Shown here piece by piece: positions 1 to 6,497 of a DNA stretch of 10,705 nucleotides; position 1 is the first letter of the stretch; the number at the start of each line of letters is the position of its first letter. This DNA is from Sulfurospirillum sp. (lineage in GTDB: Bacteria; Campylobacterota; Campylobacteria; Campylobacterales; QNZT01): assembly GCA_003978455.1 (NCBI GenBank), contig QNZT01000172.1:1-10705 (forward strand), read 5' to 3'. Under the pieces are notes generated by a model. The model searched no databases and was not told where the DNA came from. It was given only the letters and a program-made list of their open reading frames with translations. The translations under genes were made by a program, and so were the position numbers.

Positions 1-1645
1 CAGCTGCGAGTGCAGCGACAGCGGCAGCAAGTTTCTCTTTGAGATTGGATACATAACCTGTTGTATTTTGCTCAAGCTGCTGGAGTTTCTCGTTCAGTGC
101 GTTTGTCTGATCCTGATACTTTTGCTGAAGTTCGCTCAGTTTCGTTTCGAGTTCGGCTTTGCTGCTTTTTGTTTTTTCCAGCTCTTCTTTCGTACTGTTT
201 AGTGCAGCTTCCAAAGCAGCGACTTTTGCAGCAGTCTCTTTTTGTGTTGTTGTAGCGGCTGCGAGTTTTTCTTTGATATTGTGGACGTAGCCGCTTGTAT
301 TTTGCTCAAGTTCCTGTAGTTTATGATTGAGTACGGCTGTTTGGTTTTTATACTTTTGCTGGAGTGTTTTAAGGGACGCAAGAGCCTTCTCTTTCTCTTT
401 TGTCAACTGTGCGATAAGCTTTTCTTTCTCTTTGAGTTGATTGCTTGATTCATGTAGTCTTTTCTTGAGTGTGTCGATCTCTTTAGTCAGCTCCTCTTTT
501 TCTACCTGCAATGATTTTCTGAGTTGGTCATTTTCATTTTTTAGCTTTTGGAGGGCTGCTTTGAGCGCCTTTTCATCACTGGTGAAGGCATGCAATGTAC
601 GCTCTTTTTCACGTGCCTGACTTTTAATCGCGGCAAGTGCAGCTACAGTGGTCGCAAGTTTCTGTTTCAGAGATGTGAAATTGCTTTGCTCTTTTTCTTT
701 CAAATGCTTAAGTTTTTCGCTAAGCACCTCTGTTTCACGGGTGAGTCTGGCAATTTCGCGCTCTTTGGATCTCAATACATGGTTTAAATGATTGATCTGG
801 CGTTCTTTTTCATCCAGTGCCCTTTGTGTTTGCCGCCATTTTTCTTCTACCTGTGTAGTTTTTTGGGTAGAGTTTGTGTTGATCTCGGAGAGTTTAGCTT
901 CAAGTGCTTTCACTTTTGCTACAAGTTTGACTACATCTTGCTGTGCGTGCTCTTTTTCTCTTGTGAGATTTTTGATGATATGCTCTTTTTCTCTGAGAGC
1001 TTTGTTTTTCGCCCGTAATGCATCGAGTTCTTTTTTCATCTCAAGAGAGGCTTGCAAAGCAGCCTGTTTATCTTTTGCAAGCAGGGCTTCTTCACTTGTA
1101 AGTTTGCTTTTTTCTGTTTGAAGTAGTCGGATTTGCTCCGTTTTTTGGTTGAGTGTTTGGGTAAGCTGCTGAGAGAGGCTTTGTATCTTTTGCGTAAGTC
1201 CTGTGATTTTCAGTTTAAGCCGGGCTATCTCTTCTTGTGCCTCCTGTTGTTTTTGATTTTCTGAGCCAATCTGTGTCACTTTCTGATTTAGTTGCTGTGT
1301 TAAAGCTTCTTTGTCAGCTTGAAGTTTTTCGAGTTCATCGGCTGAAGAATGCGAAGTTTGAACTACGTTTTGTACTTCATGTTTCACTTCCGCTTTGTGC
1401 TGTGTGCTTGAGGATGAGGGCTTTTCCTCATTCGTGGCGACGGTTTCAGCTCCTCCGTGTTTGAGATAGATTGTTTTCGGGTTGACAGCACCCTCATCGA
1501 GGTGGGTGACGTTTTTGACACTATGGTCTTTTTGGTAAGTGTAGACTGTCTGTTCCTCATGATCTCCGCTGCATTTTGAAACAAATAATGCAATAGCTGC
1601 AAAAATCGAGAGGGCAACAACACTTTTTTGCCTGATATCTTTCAT
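1..1645 (-). CDS. Long membrane-anchored coiled-coil protein, partial (C-terminus beyond the left edge)
   Basis: I do not recognise this gene as a named family. The minus-strand frame is open without a stop from an ATG at 1643-1645 to the window edge (548 complete codons). A strong AAGGAGG ribosome site at 1653-1659 fixes the start. The N-terminus (MKDIRQKSVV...) has one hydrophobic segment at about residues 8-23, followed by Cys25. The residue before that Cys is Lys, so it is a poor lipobox and a signal anchor is more likely. Residues about 28-100 are polar, low-complexity and rich in Ser, Thr and Glu. From about residue 103 onward the sequence is almost continuous heptad-like coiled coil rich in Lys, Glu, Gln, Leu and Ala, with an internal 78-residue repeat period near the visible end. 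The likely topology is a short cytoplasmic tail with a long periplasmic rod. The C-terminal domain, which would decide the role (for example a peptidoglycan-binding domain), lies outside. The frame is certain; the function is unknown. Confidence 0.85.
   Translation of the reverse strand, partial: MKDIRQKSVVALSIFAAIALFVSKCSGDHEEQTVYTYQKDHSVKNVTHLDEGAVNPKTIYLKHGGAETVATNEEKPSSSSTQHKAEVKHEVQNVVQTSHSSADELEKLQADKEALTQQLNQKVTQIGSENQKQQEAQEEIARLKLKITGLTQKIQSLSQQLTQTLNQKTEQIRLLQTEKSKLTSEEALLAKDKQAALQASLEMKKELDALRAKNKALREKEHIIKNLTREKEHAQQDVVKLVAKVKALEAKLSEINTNSTQKTTQVEEKWRQTQRALDEKERQINHLNHVLRSKEREIARLTRETEVLSEKLKHLKEKEQSNFTSLKQKLATTVAALAAIKSQAREKERTLHAFTSDEKALKAALQKLKNENDQLRKSLQVEKEELTKEIDTLKKRLHESSNQLKEKEKLIAQLTKEKEKALASLKTLQQKYKNQTAVLNHKLQELEQNTSGYVHNIKEKLAAATTTQKETAAKVAALEAALNSTKEELEKTKSSKAELETKLSELQQKYQDQTNALNEKLQQLEQNTTGYVSNLKEKLAAAVAALAA
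20..364 (-). repeat. Diverged tandem repeat in the coiled-coil gene, period 234 bp (78 residues)
   Basis: Two 111-bp blocks, 254-364 and 20-130, encode closely similar 37-residue segments (protein residues 428-464 and 506-542), with 28 of 37 residues identical. Both contain LQQKY, a LEQNT-[ST]-GYV core and KEKLAAA. The offset is exactly 234 bp, so the repeat is in frame. A weaker third relative lies around 615-690, where a KQKLATTVAALAA-like segment follows a short coiled stretch. More copies may follow past the left edge. Confidence 0.75.
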
Positions 1646-1652
1646 GATAATA

Positions 1653-1659
1653 CCTCCTT
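1653..1659 (-). promoter_or_regulatory. Strong ribosome binding site for the coiled-coil gene
   Basis: On the minus strand this reads AAGGAGG, a near-perfect anti-16S complement, 7 nt before the ATG at 1643-1645. It decides the start of the coiled-coil protein. Confidence 0.8.
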
Positions 1660-1675
1660 ATAAAGATTCCTTAAA

Positions 1676-1681
1676 ATTATA
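1676..1681 (-). promoter_or_regulatory. Putative -10 element of the coiled-coil gene
   Basis: The minus strand carries a perfect TATAAT about 30 nt upstream of the start codon. That would give a roughly 24-nt leader containing the ribosome site. A second TATAAT lies at 1690-1695. No good -35 is seen, which is usual for Campylobacterota sigma-70 promoters. The whole 96-bp gap to nusA (1646-1741) is AT-rich and shows no convincing terminator, so read-through from nusA is also possible. Confidence 0.5.
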
Positions 1682-1741
1682 GCTATTTTATTATAAATCT
1701 AAATAATCAGAAGGTATTAATTTCTCGTATATGTGCTAAGG

Positions 1742-2872
1742 TTATTCTCCAAACAGGGCTTTCAGTGCATCCGGATTGTTTGTAGTTTCTTCTGTTCCTG
1801 TCTCATCTGAAGTGGCGGATGTTGTTCCTCCAAGCTCTGCGAGTTCGATTTCATAGCCCGTCAGCATCGATGCGAGGCGGATGTTGATACCGCTTTTGCC
1901 TATCGCTTTGGATTTTTGATCTGCGGGGAGGGTGACGATCGCTTTTTCACCCTCTATACGTACTGCGGAGATGATGGCAGGTGACATAGCTCTGGCGATG
2001 AACTTTTCCGGGATAGTGCTGTATTCGATACAGTCGATATTTTCTCCATGAAGTTCCTGGCTGACGGCATTGATCCGTACGCCTTTTGTTCCGACAGTGG
2101 CACCGACTGGATCTACATTCGGTGTGAGTGCCGAGAGGGCGATCTTTGCGCGTTCACCGGGAATCCTTGCACTGGCATGTATCTCAACCATACCATCTTT
2201 GATCTCCGGAACTTGAAGTTCGAGCAGTTTTTCCAAAAATTTCGGGGTTGTTCTGGAGACTTCGATCTGCATACCCATCTTTTTGTCTATATAGACACGG
2301 CGGATGACTGCTCTGACGGTATCTCCGGTTTTGAATTTTTCCCCTTTGATACGGCTTTTCATAGGAAGTATCGCCTGGACTTCGCGGTATTCGAGGTAGG
2401 TATTTTCGTTGTTGTCCACGCGGGTAACAGGGGCACTGATCAGCTCTCCGATCTTCTCTTTGTACTTTTCAAAGATATTTTGTTCGAGCAGACGCTGGAT
2501 GTGATACTCAAGCTCTCTGTAGAGGATGGCAGCCGCAGTTCTTCCCATATTGTCGAGTGAAAGCTGGTATGTGATCTCATCACCGACTTCCAGATCCGCA
2601 TCCGCCTCTTTGGCGTCGCTGATAGCGATATATTTTTCACCCTCTTCGCTATTTTCTTCGAGTCTCTCATCGTCGTCGGCAACGACCAGCACCTTTTGAA
2701 AGAGATTTAACTCTTTGGTCTTTTCGTCGATGTTTACAGTATAGTCATACTCTTCGCCGAAAACTTTCTGTGCTGTGCGTATCAGTGCGGTCGAGACAGC
2801 CTCTTTGGCTTCGCTCATCCTCAGCCCTTTTTCATGAGCAATAGACTCTATTATATTGATGATCTTTTCCAC
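1742..2872 (-). CDS. nusA: Transcription termination/antitermination factor NusA
   Basis: NusA binds RNA polymerase and nascent RNA to modulate pausing, intrinsic termination and antitermination. The 376-residue product shows the family order: an RNAP-binding N-terminal domain (about 1-140), an S1 domain (about 143-207), KH1 (about 228-286, with the diagnostic VDPVGATVGTKG at 253-264) and KH2 (about 300-347, with GKSG at 325-328 followed by NIRLAS). It then ends in a short Thr/Ser/Glu-rich tail closing in DALKALFGE. The C-terminal acidic repeat domains that make E. coli NusA about 495 residues are absent; this short form is common outside gamma-proteobacteria. The start is GTG (2870-2872) with AAGGAG (2882-2887 on the plus strand) 9 nt upstream. 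The next internal Met is residue 19, which would cut into the N-terminal domain. The gene is divergent from the HP0268-miaB train and lies just upstream of the coiled-coil gene. Confidence 0.96.
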   Translation of the reverse strand: MEKIINIIESIAHEKGLRMSEAKEAVSTALIRTAQKVFGEEYDYTVNIDEKTKELNLFQKVLVVADDDERLEENSEEGEKYIAISDAKEADADLEVGDEITYQLSLDNMGRTAAAILYRELEYHIQRLLEQNIFEKYKEKIGELISAPVTRVDNNENTYLEYREVQAILPMKSRIKGEKFKTGDTVRAVIRRVYIDKKMGMQIEVSRTTPKFLEKLLELQVPEIKDGMVEIHASARIPGERAKIALSALTPNVDPVGATVGTKGVRINAVSQELHGENIDCIEYSTIPEKFIARAMSPAIISAVRIEGEKAIVTLPADQKSKAIGKSGINIRLASMLTGYEIELAELGGTTSATSDETGTEETTNNPDALKALFGE

Positions 2873-2953
2873 TCTGCTTTGCTCCTTATAGTTATGTGAT
2901 TTGATTTTATGATTTGAAACGGTGTGTAGCAGCCGGTTAACGTAGTTAAATTT

Positions 2954-2959
2954 ATTATA
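2954..2959 (-). promoter_or_regulatory. Putative -10 element of nusA
   Basis: The minus strand reads TATAAT here, giving a predicted transcript start near 2946 and a leader of about 75 nt before the GTG start. The -35 region is poor. It lies in the divergent intergenic region shared with the promoter of the plus-strand operon. Confidence 0.45.
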
Positions 2960-3006
2960 GCCGGGAACTCCTTAAGATACCATTTATCAGTTATTTAACC
3001 AAATAG

Positions 3007-3015
3007 TGCTATACT
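3007..3015 (+). promoter_or_regulatory. Extended -10 promoter of the HP0268-miaB-xerH-pilMNO-like operon
   Basis: TGCTATACT is an extended -10 (TG, one base, then TATACT at 3010-3015). It sits in an AT-rich context about 36 nt before the first start codon, so the predicted transcript start is near 3022. It is the only good promoter seen ahead of the seven overlapping or closely packed genes that follow. Confidence 0.55.
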
Positions 3016-3050
3016 CTATGATTACATAAAAAAATAGATTAGGAATGTTG

Positions 3051-3296
3051 ATGACATTGAAATTGGCAAAGCAAACGAAAACTGCTAAGCAAAAAACGAT
3101 CACTCTTGAAGAGATGGAAAAAGAACTTGCAAAAAACAACGGACAGAAGATCTTCTATTTTGACCATGACAATCCCCATAAAGATATGAAAGCGGTTATA
3201 GAGCATTTTGAGGATGAAGGCTACAGTGTCTATTTTAAAGAGGTTCGGTTCGGTCTCGATGAAAATGACTATCTGTATGAAGTGCACATCTTATAG
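3051..3296 (+). CDS. HP0268-like small nuclease (81 aa)
   Basis: The 81-residue product resembles H. pylori HP0268, a small protein described as a nicking endonuclease / purine-specific ribonuclease with an Smr-like alpha/beta fold. Shared features are an N-terminal basic MTLKLAKQTK, a central NPHKDMKAV (about 41-49), and a C-terminal strand pair ending in DYLYEVHIL, which I recall as close to the HP0268 C-terminus. It lies directly upstream of miaB in both organisms, which supports orthology. Two ATGs are available. The one at 3045 touches the AGGA at 3041-3044 with no spacing, whereas the ATG at 3051 has 6 nt of spacing and is preferred. Nuclease activity is transferred from the homologue. 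The catalytic residues cannot be confirmed from sequence alone. Confidence 0.85.
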   Translation: MTLKLAKQTKTAKQKTITLEEMEKELAKNNGQKIFYFDHDNPHKDMKAVIEHFEDEGYSVYFKEVRFGLDENDYLYEVHIL

Positions 3297-3305
3297 AGTC
3301 TGATT

Positions 3306-4613
3306 TTGGGTAAAAAACTTTTTATCGAAACACTCGGATGTGCGATGAACGTTCGTGATAGTGAGCATATAATCGCGGAACTTAGCACAAAAGAGGATTA
3401 TGAACTGACCGGCAGTTATGAAGATGCCGATCTGATTTTGATCAACACCTGTAGTGTTCGTGAAAAACCTGTGCAGAAACTCTTTTCTGAAATAGGGCAC
3501 TTTAACAAAAAGAAAAAGAGAGGTGCGAAGATAGGTGTCTGCGGCTGTACCGCCAGTCACCTCGGAGAAGAGATCATCAAACGTGCCCCTTATGTTGATT
3601 TTGTACTGGGTGCGAGAAATGTTTCCAAAATCACCAGTGTACTTCATGAACGGGGGGCGGTAGAGGTCGATATCGATTTTGATGAGAGTACATACGCCTT
3701 CAGTGACTTTCGAAATACGCCGCATAAAGCGCTGATCAACATCTCCATAGGTTGTGACAAACAGTGTACCTACTGTATCGTACCGGCAACCAGAGGTGAT
3801 GAGATCTCCATTCCCCCGGAGTTGATCGTGCAGGAAGTGACCAAAGCCGCCCGAAGCGGTGCGAAGGAGATCATGCTACTGGGGCAAAATGTCAATAACT
3901 ACGGCAGAAAGTTCAGTGACGGGCGTAAAGGGATCGACTTCAGCGATTTGCTAAATATGGTCAGTGATGTGGAAGAGGTCGAGCGGATACGGTTTACCTC
4001 TCCTCATCCGCTGCATATGGATGACAAGTTTCTGCAAGTTTTCGCATCCAATCCGAAAGTGTGTAAATCGATGCATATGCCGTTACAGAGCGGTTCGACA
4101 AAGATATTGCATGAAATGAAGCGCGGTTACAGCAAAGAGTGGTTTTTGGATCGTGCTTTCAAACTGCGTGACATGGTACCCGATGTGCATATCAGTACAG
4201 ATATCATCGTAGCATTTCCGGGTGAGACGGAGGAGGATTTTGAAGAGACGATGGATGTCATCGATCAGGTGCGGTTTGAGCAGATGTTCAGCTTCAAATA
4301 CTCTCCGCGACCTCTGACCAAAGCAGCCGAGATGACGCCTGTTGATCCGGAGGTGGCTTCAAAACGACTGAAGCGATTGCAGGATCGTCAGACGGAGATA
4401 CTCGATGAGATTGCCGCGGCACAGATGGGCAAAGTGTTTGATGTCTATTTCGAAGAGCTTCGCAGCGGTGGTGCAGTGGCAGGGAGAAGTGACAATAACT
4501 TTATGGTTCAGGTACAGGGCAGTGAAGAGTTGCTTGGTAAAACAGTTCCCGTAAAGATCGATAACCCTAAAAGGATGGTGCTTTATGGGGAAGTTGTTCA
4601 GCAAGAGGTATAA
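3306..4613 (+). CDS. miaB: tRNA-2-methylthio-N6-dimethylallyladenosine synthase MiaB
   Basis: MiaB is a radical-SAM methylthiotransferase that converts i6A37 to ms2i6A37 in tRNAs reading UNN codons, which supports frame maintenance. The 435-residue product has the N-terminal UPF0004 domain with its three auxiliary-cluster cysteines (Cys12 in ETLGCAMN, Cys49 in INTCSVRE, Cys81 in GVCGCTAS). It also has the radical-SAM CxxxCxxC motif at Cys150, Cys154 and Cys157, and a C-terminal TRAM RNA-binding domain (about 372-435). Length and motifs are complete. The start is TTG at 3306-3308, 9 nt after the upstream stop, with only a weak purine stretch (TAGAG at 3294-3298) as ribosome site. No ATG precedes the conserved KLFIETLGC strand, so TTG is the best choice and translation is probably coupled to the preceding gene. 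The end overlaps the next gene by 29 nt. Confidence 0.96.
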   Translation: MGKKLFIETLGCAMNVRDSEHIIAELSTKEDYELTGSYEDADLILINTCSVREKPVQKLFSEIGHFNKKKKRGAKIGVCGCTASHLGEEIIKRAPYVDFVLGARNVSKITSVLHERGAVEVDIDFDESTYAFSDFRNTPHKALINISIGCDKQCTYCIVPATRGDEISIPPELIVQEVTKAARSGAKEIMLLGQNVNNYGRKFSDGRKGIDFSDLLNMVSDVEEVERIRFTSPHPLHMDDKFLQVFASNPKVCKSMHMPLQSGSTKILHEMKRGYSKEWFLDRAFKLRDMVPDVHISTDIIVAFPGETEEDFEETMDVIDQVRFEQMFSFKYSPRPLTKAAEMTPVDPEVASKRLKRLQDRQTEILDEIAAAQMGKVFDVYFEELRSGGAVAGRSDNNFMVQVQGSEELLGKTVPVKIDNPKRMVLYGEVVQQEV

Positions 4614-5217
4614 ACGGAAGATTTTGCTTTTGATCGCTCCGCCGCTGGTGTACGGTATCATCCGTCTCTTGTATGCCAGTTGCACAAAGCGATTTCATCT
4701 TCCGGCTTCCAAACCGCCGACGCCGGCACTGGTCGCTTTCTGGCATGGTGAGATATTGATGAACCCTTTTATATATCGGAAGTTCATGAAGGACCAAAAA
4801 TATGCTTTGATGATCAGTGAGCATTTTGACGGAGAACTGATCGCCAGGGCAGCCTCTTTTTTCGGGTTCGATTTTGTGCGCGGGAGCAGTTCCAAAGGGG
4901 CTGTGAAAGCGTTGAAAGAGAGTTTTCGTCTGATCGATCAGGGTATCGGGCTGGCGATCACACCGGATGGTCCGAGAGGTCCGCGGCACTCGATCGCGGA
5001 TGGGATTGTGGCTATCGCTCAAAAAAAGAGGTTGCCTATCGTTGTCTATCGATACACAGCGTCGCGGTTCTGGCAGCTGAAAAGCTGGGATAAATTTGTC
5101 ATACCGAAGCCTTTTTCTACGCTGGATTTTTATGCCAGTGAACCTTTTTATGTGACGGATATGGAGAAAGAGAAGGCGAAAGAACTTATAAAGGAGCGTC
5201 TGGAAAGTTATGTTTAA
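4585..5217 (+). CDS. DUF374 lysophospholipid acyltransferase-family protein
   Basis: The 210-residue product belongs to the DUF374 branch of the lysophospholipid acyltransferase (LPLAT) superfamily and corresponds to H. pylori HP0270 by position after miaB. It opens with a basic tail and a hydrophobic segment (about 13-31) that probably docks it on the inner membrane. Family signatures follow: FWHGE (52-56), SEHFDGELIA (78-87), VRGSSSKG (98-105) and TPDGPRGP (126-133). The classical LPLAT HX4D motif is not obvious; the conserved HFDGE stretch is the candidate active-site region. The substrate is unknown; a lipid or glycolipid acyl acceptor is the family expectation. An AAGGA at 4571-4575 lies 9 nt before the ATG. 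The gene overlaps miaB by 29 nt and the next gene by 8 nt, indicating coupled translation. Confidence 0.9.
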   Translation: MGKLFSKRYKRKILLLIAPPLVYGIIRLLYASCTKRFHLPASKPPTPALVAFWHGEILMNPFIYRKFMKDQKYALMISEHFDGELIARAASFFGFDFVRGSSSKGAVKALKESFRLIDQGIGLAITPDGPRGPRHSIADGIVAIAQKKRLPIVVYRYTASRFWQLKSWDKFVIPKPFSTLDFYASEPFYVTDMEKEKAKELIKERLESYV

Positions 5218-5671
5218 AACTATTTTTACGACTTTGACACTTTTTGTTGTCGGTATGCTGCTTTTTTTCTTCGGATTTAATGACTCTTATAAATACTCCA
5301 TGGAAGCGCGTATGAAGTATTTTATGGGGGATTATGAAGCTGCGAGAGAGCTTGCCAAAAAGGCGTTTGATATCGATCCTTATAACAAGATGGCATTTTC
5401 GATTCTGTCACAGAGTAAGATTTCGGCAGAGATGGCTGACTATGTGCAGGAAGCGGACAAATATCTGCAAAAGCTTGAGGTGTTGACAAATAAGCCCGAT
5501 TTTACCAACCGTGACAAATTGAAAATCAAGATGATTACAGAGATCATGATGGAGAAGTTCCACAAGCTCAACCCTACTGTTTTGACGGACAAAGAGCTGT
5601 ACGCCGAGTGCATCAAACGGTACAAGAAGTTTAAAATGATTCATGAAAAGTTATTTCAGAACCTGCGCTGA
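5210..5671 (+). CDS. Small membrane-anchored protein with one TPR-like unit
   Basis: I do not recognise a named family. The 153-residue product has an N-terminal transmembrane helix (about 5-23, very Phe/Leu-rich). A TPR-like helix pair follows at about 30-63 (pattern A-x-x-x-Y-x-x-G-D-Y-x-x-A ending in DIDPYNKMAF). The C-terminal half is lysine-rich and probably helical, with no cysteines apart from one near residue 134. The likely topology puts the soluble part in the periplasm, where a TPR unit could mediate protein contact. The gene overlaps the acyltransferase gene by 8 nt (ATG inside GTTATGTTTAA) and xerH by 29 nt, so it is part of the operon. An AAGGAG at 5191-5196 is rather distant (13 nt) from the ATG. 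It could support the neighbouring envelope genes, but this is only contextual. Confidence 0.85.
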   Translation: MFKTIFTTLTLFVVGMLLFFFGFNDSYKYSMEARMKYFMGDYEAARELAKKAFDIDPYNKMAFSILSQSKISAEMADYVQEADKYLQKLEVLTNKPDFTNRDKLKIKMITEIMMEKFHKLNPTVLTDKELYAECIKRYKKFKMIHEKLFQNLR

Positions 5672-6497
5672 AACGTTTCTGGAGTATCTGGATCAAAACC
5701 TCAGTTACAGTCCGCTCACTATCAAGACTTACAGACTTAATCTTTATGAAGCACTGGATTTTGTGGAAATCGTATCGGAGGAGGGTGAGACGATAGTCGA
5801 TCTGATGCCTTACAGACTTTTTCTGACAGGCAAAAAGAAGAGGACTATTTATAAAAAAATTTCTATTTTCAAATCTTTTATCTCGTACATGAAAGAGCAG
5901 GGGGAAGAGATTCGCCTGCGGCACGACGAAACCATCAAAATCGCCAGAACACTGCCCAAACCGGTTGCGACGCATTATATATTTGAGGTATTGCAAGAGT
6001 GCAACAGGCAGGAGCGCATATTGCTACAGATGGTTTATGGACTTGGTCTAAGGATTTCAGAAGTTGCCCAGTTGAAGTTATGCGATATCGGCGGTGGATG
6101 GGTGAGGATTAATGGAAAAGGTGATAAAATCCGGGAACTACCGCTGTTGTCGAATATTCGCAAAGAGCTGGATCTCTATCTTCAGGAGGCAATGCCGCAT
6201 GAATATCTGTTTGAAAAATCGGGTACAAAGATGAGTGAAAATCAGATTCGTTATAGAATTGGAAAGATTTTTCAAAAAAAAGGGCTCAAAGTGACACCTC
6301 ATCAGTTACGCCATGCTTTCGCTTCCGATCTGCTCAATCAAGGTGCGCGCATCACGGATGTGTCGGCTTTACTGGGGCATACATCGCTTGAGACAACGCA
6401 AATCTATACAAAACTAAACAGTAGTGCAAAAATGCGTCACTACCAAAATGCACATCCTTTATGCGGAGAGTCAGATGGGTCTTCTGAACGTCATTAA
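5643..6497 (+). CDS. xerH: XerH-type tyrosine recombinase
   Basis: A 284-residue tyrosine recombinase of the Xer type. Campylobacterota use one enzyme, XerH, instead of XerC/XerD to resolve chromosome dimers at difH, with FtsK. The N-terminal SAM-like core-binding domain covers about 1-95 and includes TIKTYRLNL, typical of the family. The C-terminal catalytic domain has Arg137 (GLGLRISEV), a beta-hairpin lysine in GKGDK (Lys159 or Lys162), His220 and Arg223 (HQLRHAFAS), His246 (LLGHTSLETTQ) and the nucleophile Tyr255 (IYTKL). All catalytic positions are present, so it should be active. The start ATG lies within the end of the TPR-like gene (29-nt overlap), and the end overlaps the PilM-like gene by 23 nt. 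No insertion-sequence or integron features surround it, which supports the housekeeping role over a mobile-element integrase. Confidence 0.92.
   Translation: MKSYFRTCAETFLEYLDQNLSYSPLTIKTYRLNLYEALDFVEIVSEEGETIVDLMPYRLFLTGKKKRTIYKKISIFKSFISYMKEQGEEIRLRHDETIKIARTLPKPVATHYIFEVLQECNRQERILLQMVYGLGLRISEVAQLKLCDIGGGWVRINGKGDKIRELPLLSNIRKELDLYLQEAMPHEYLFEKSGTKMSENQIRYRIGKIFQKKGLKVTPHQLRHAFASDLLNQGARITDVSALLGHTSLETTQIYTKLNSSAKMRHYQNAHPLCGESDGSSERH
6465..6468 (+). promoter_or_regulatory. Ribosome binding site that sets the PilM-like start
   Basis: GGAG inside the xerH 3' end lies 6 nt before the ATG at 6475-6477. A GTG further upstream at 6424 would add 17 residues but has no such site, so the ATG is preferred. 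Confidence 0.6.

Noticed and set aside
548..1121. Several short plus-strand open frames opposite the coiled-coil gene
   Set aside because: They lie wholly antisense to a 548-codon frame with a strong ribosome site. Their Phe/Ser/Cys-rich products are what the antisense of a Lys/Glu/Leu coiled-coil gene gives, and no ribosome site or domain supports them.
1646..1741. Intrinsic terminator between nusA and the coiled-coil gene
   Set aside because: No stem of useful length is visible on the minus strand; the gap is AT-rich with two TATAAT boxes only.
2048..2560. 170-codon open frame on the plus strand
   Set aside because: It lies wholly antisense to conserved nusA S1/KH coding sequence. No family resemblance and no ribosome site; a shadow of the real gene.
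3291..3725. 144-codon minus-strand frame opposite the start of miaB
   Set aside because: It is antisense to conserved UPF0004 and radical-SAM coding sequence, with no recognisable domain.
6424..6474. GTG at 6424 as start of the PilM-like gene
   Set aside because: No ribosome site precedes it. The ATG at 6475 has GGAG 6 nt upstream and yields the MGLL...KK opening typical of PilM.
5643..6497. Integrase of a mobile element or integron
   Set aside because: The neighbours are housekeeping and envelope genes with overlaps on both sides. There are no attachment-like direct repeats or phage genes, so a chromosomal XerH is the better call.
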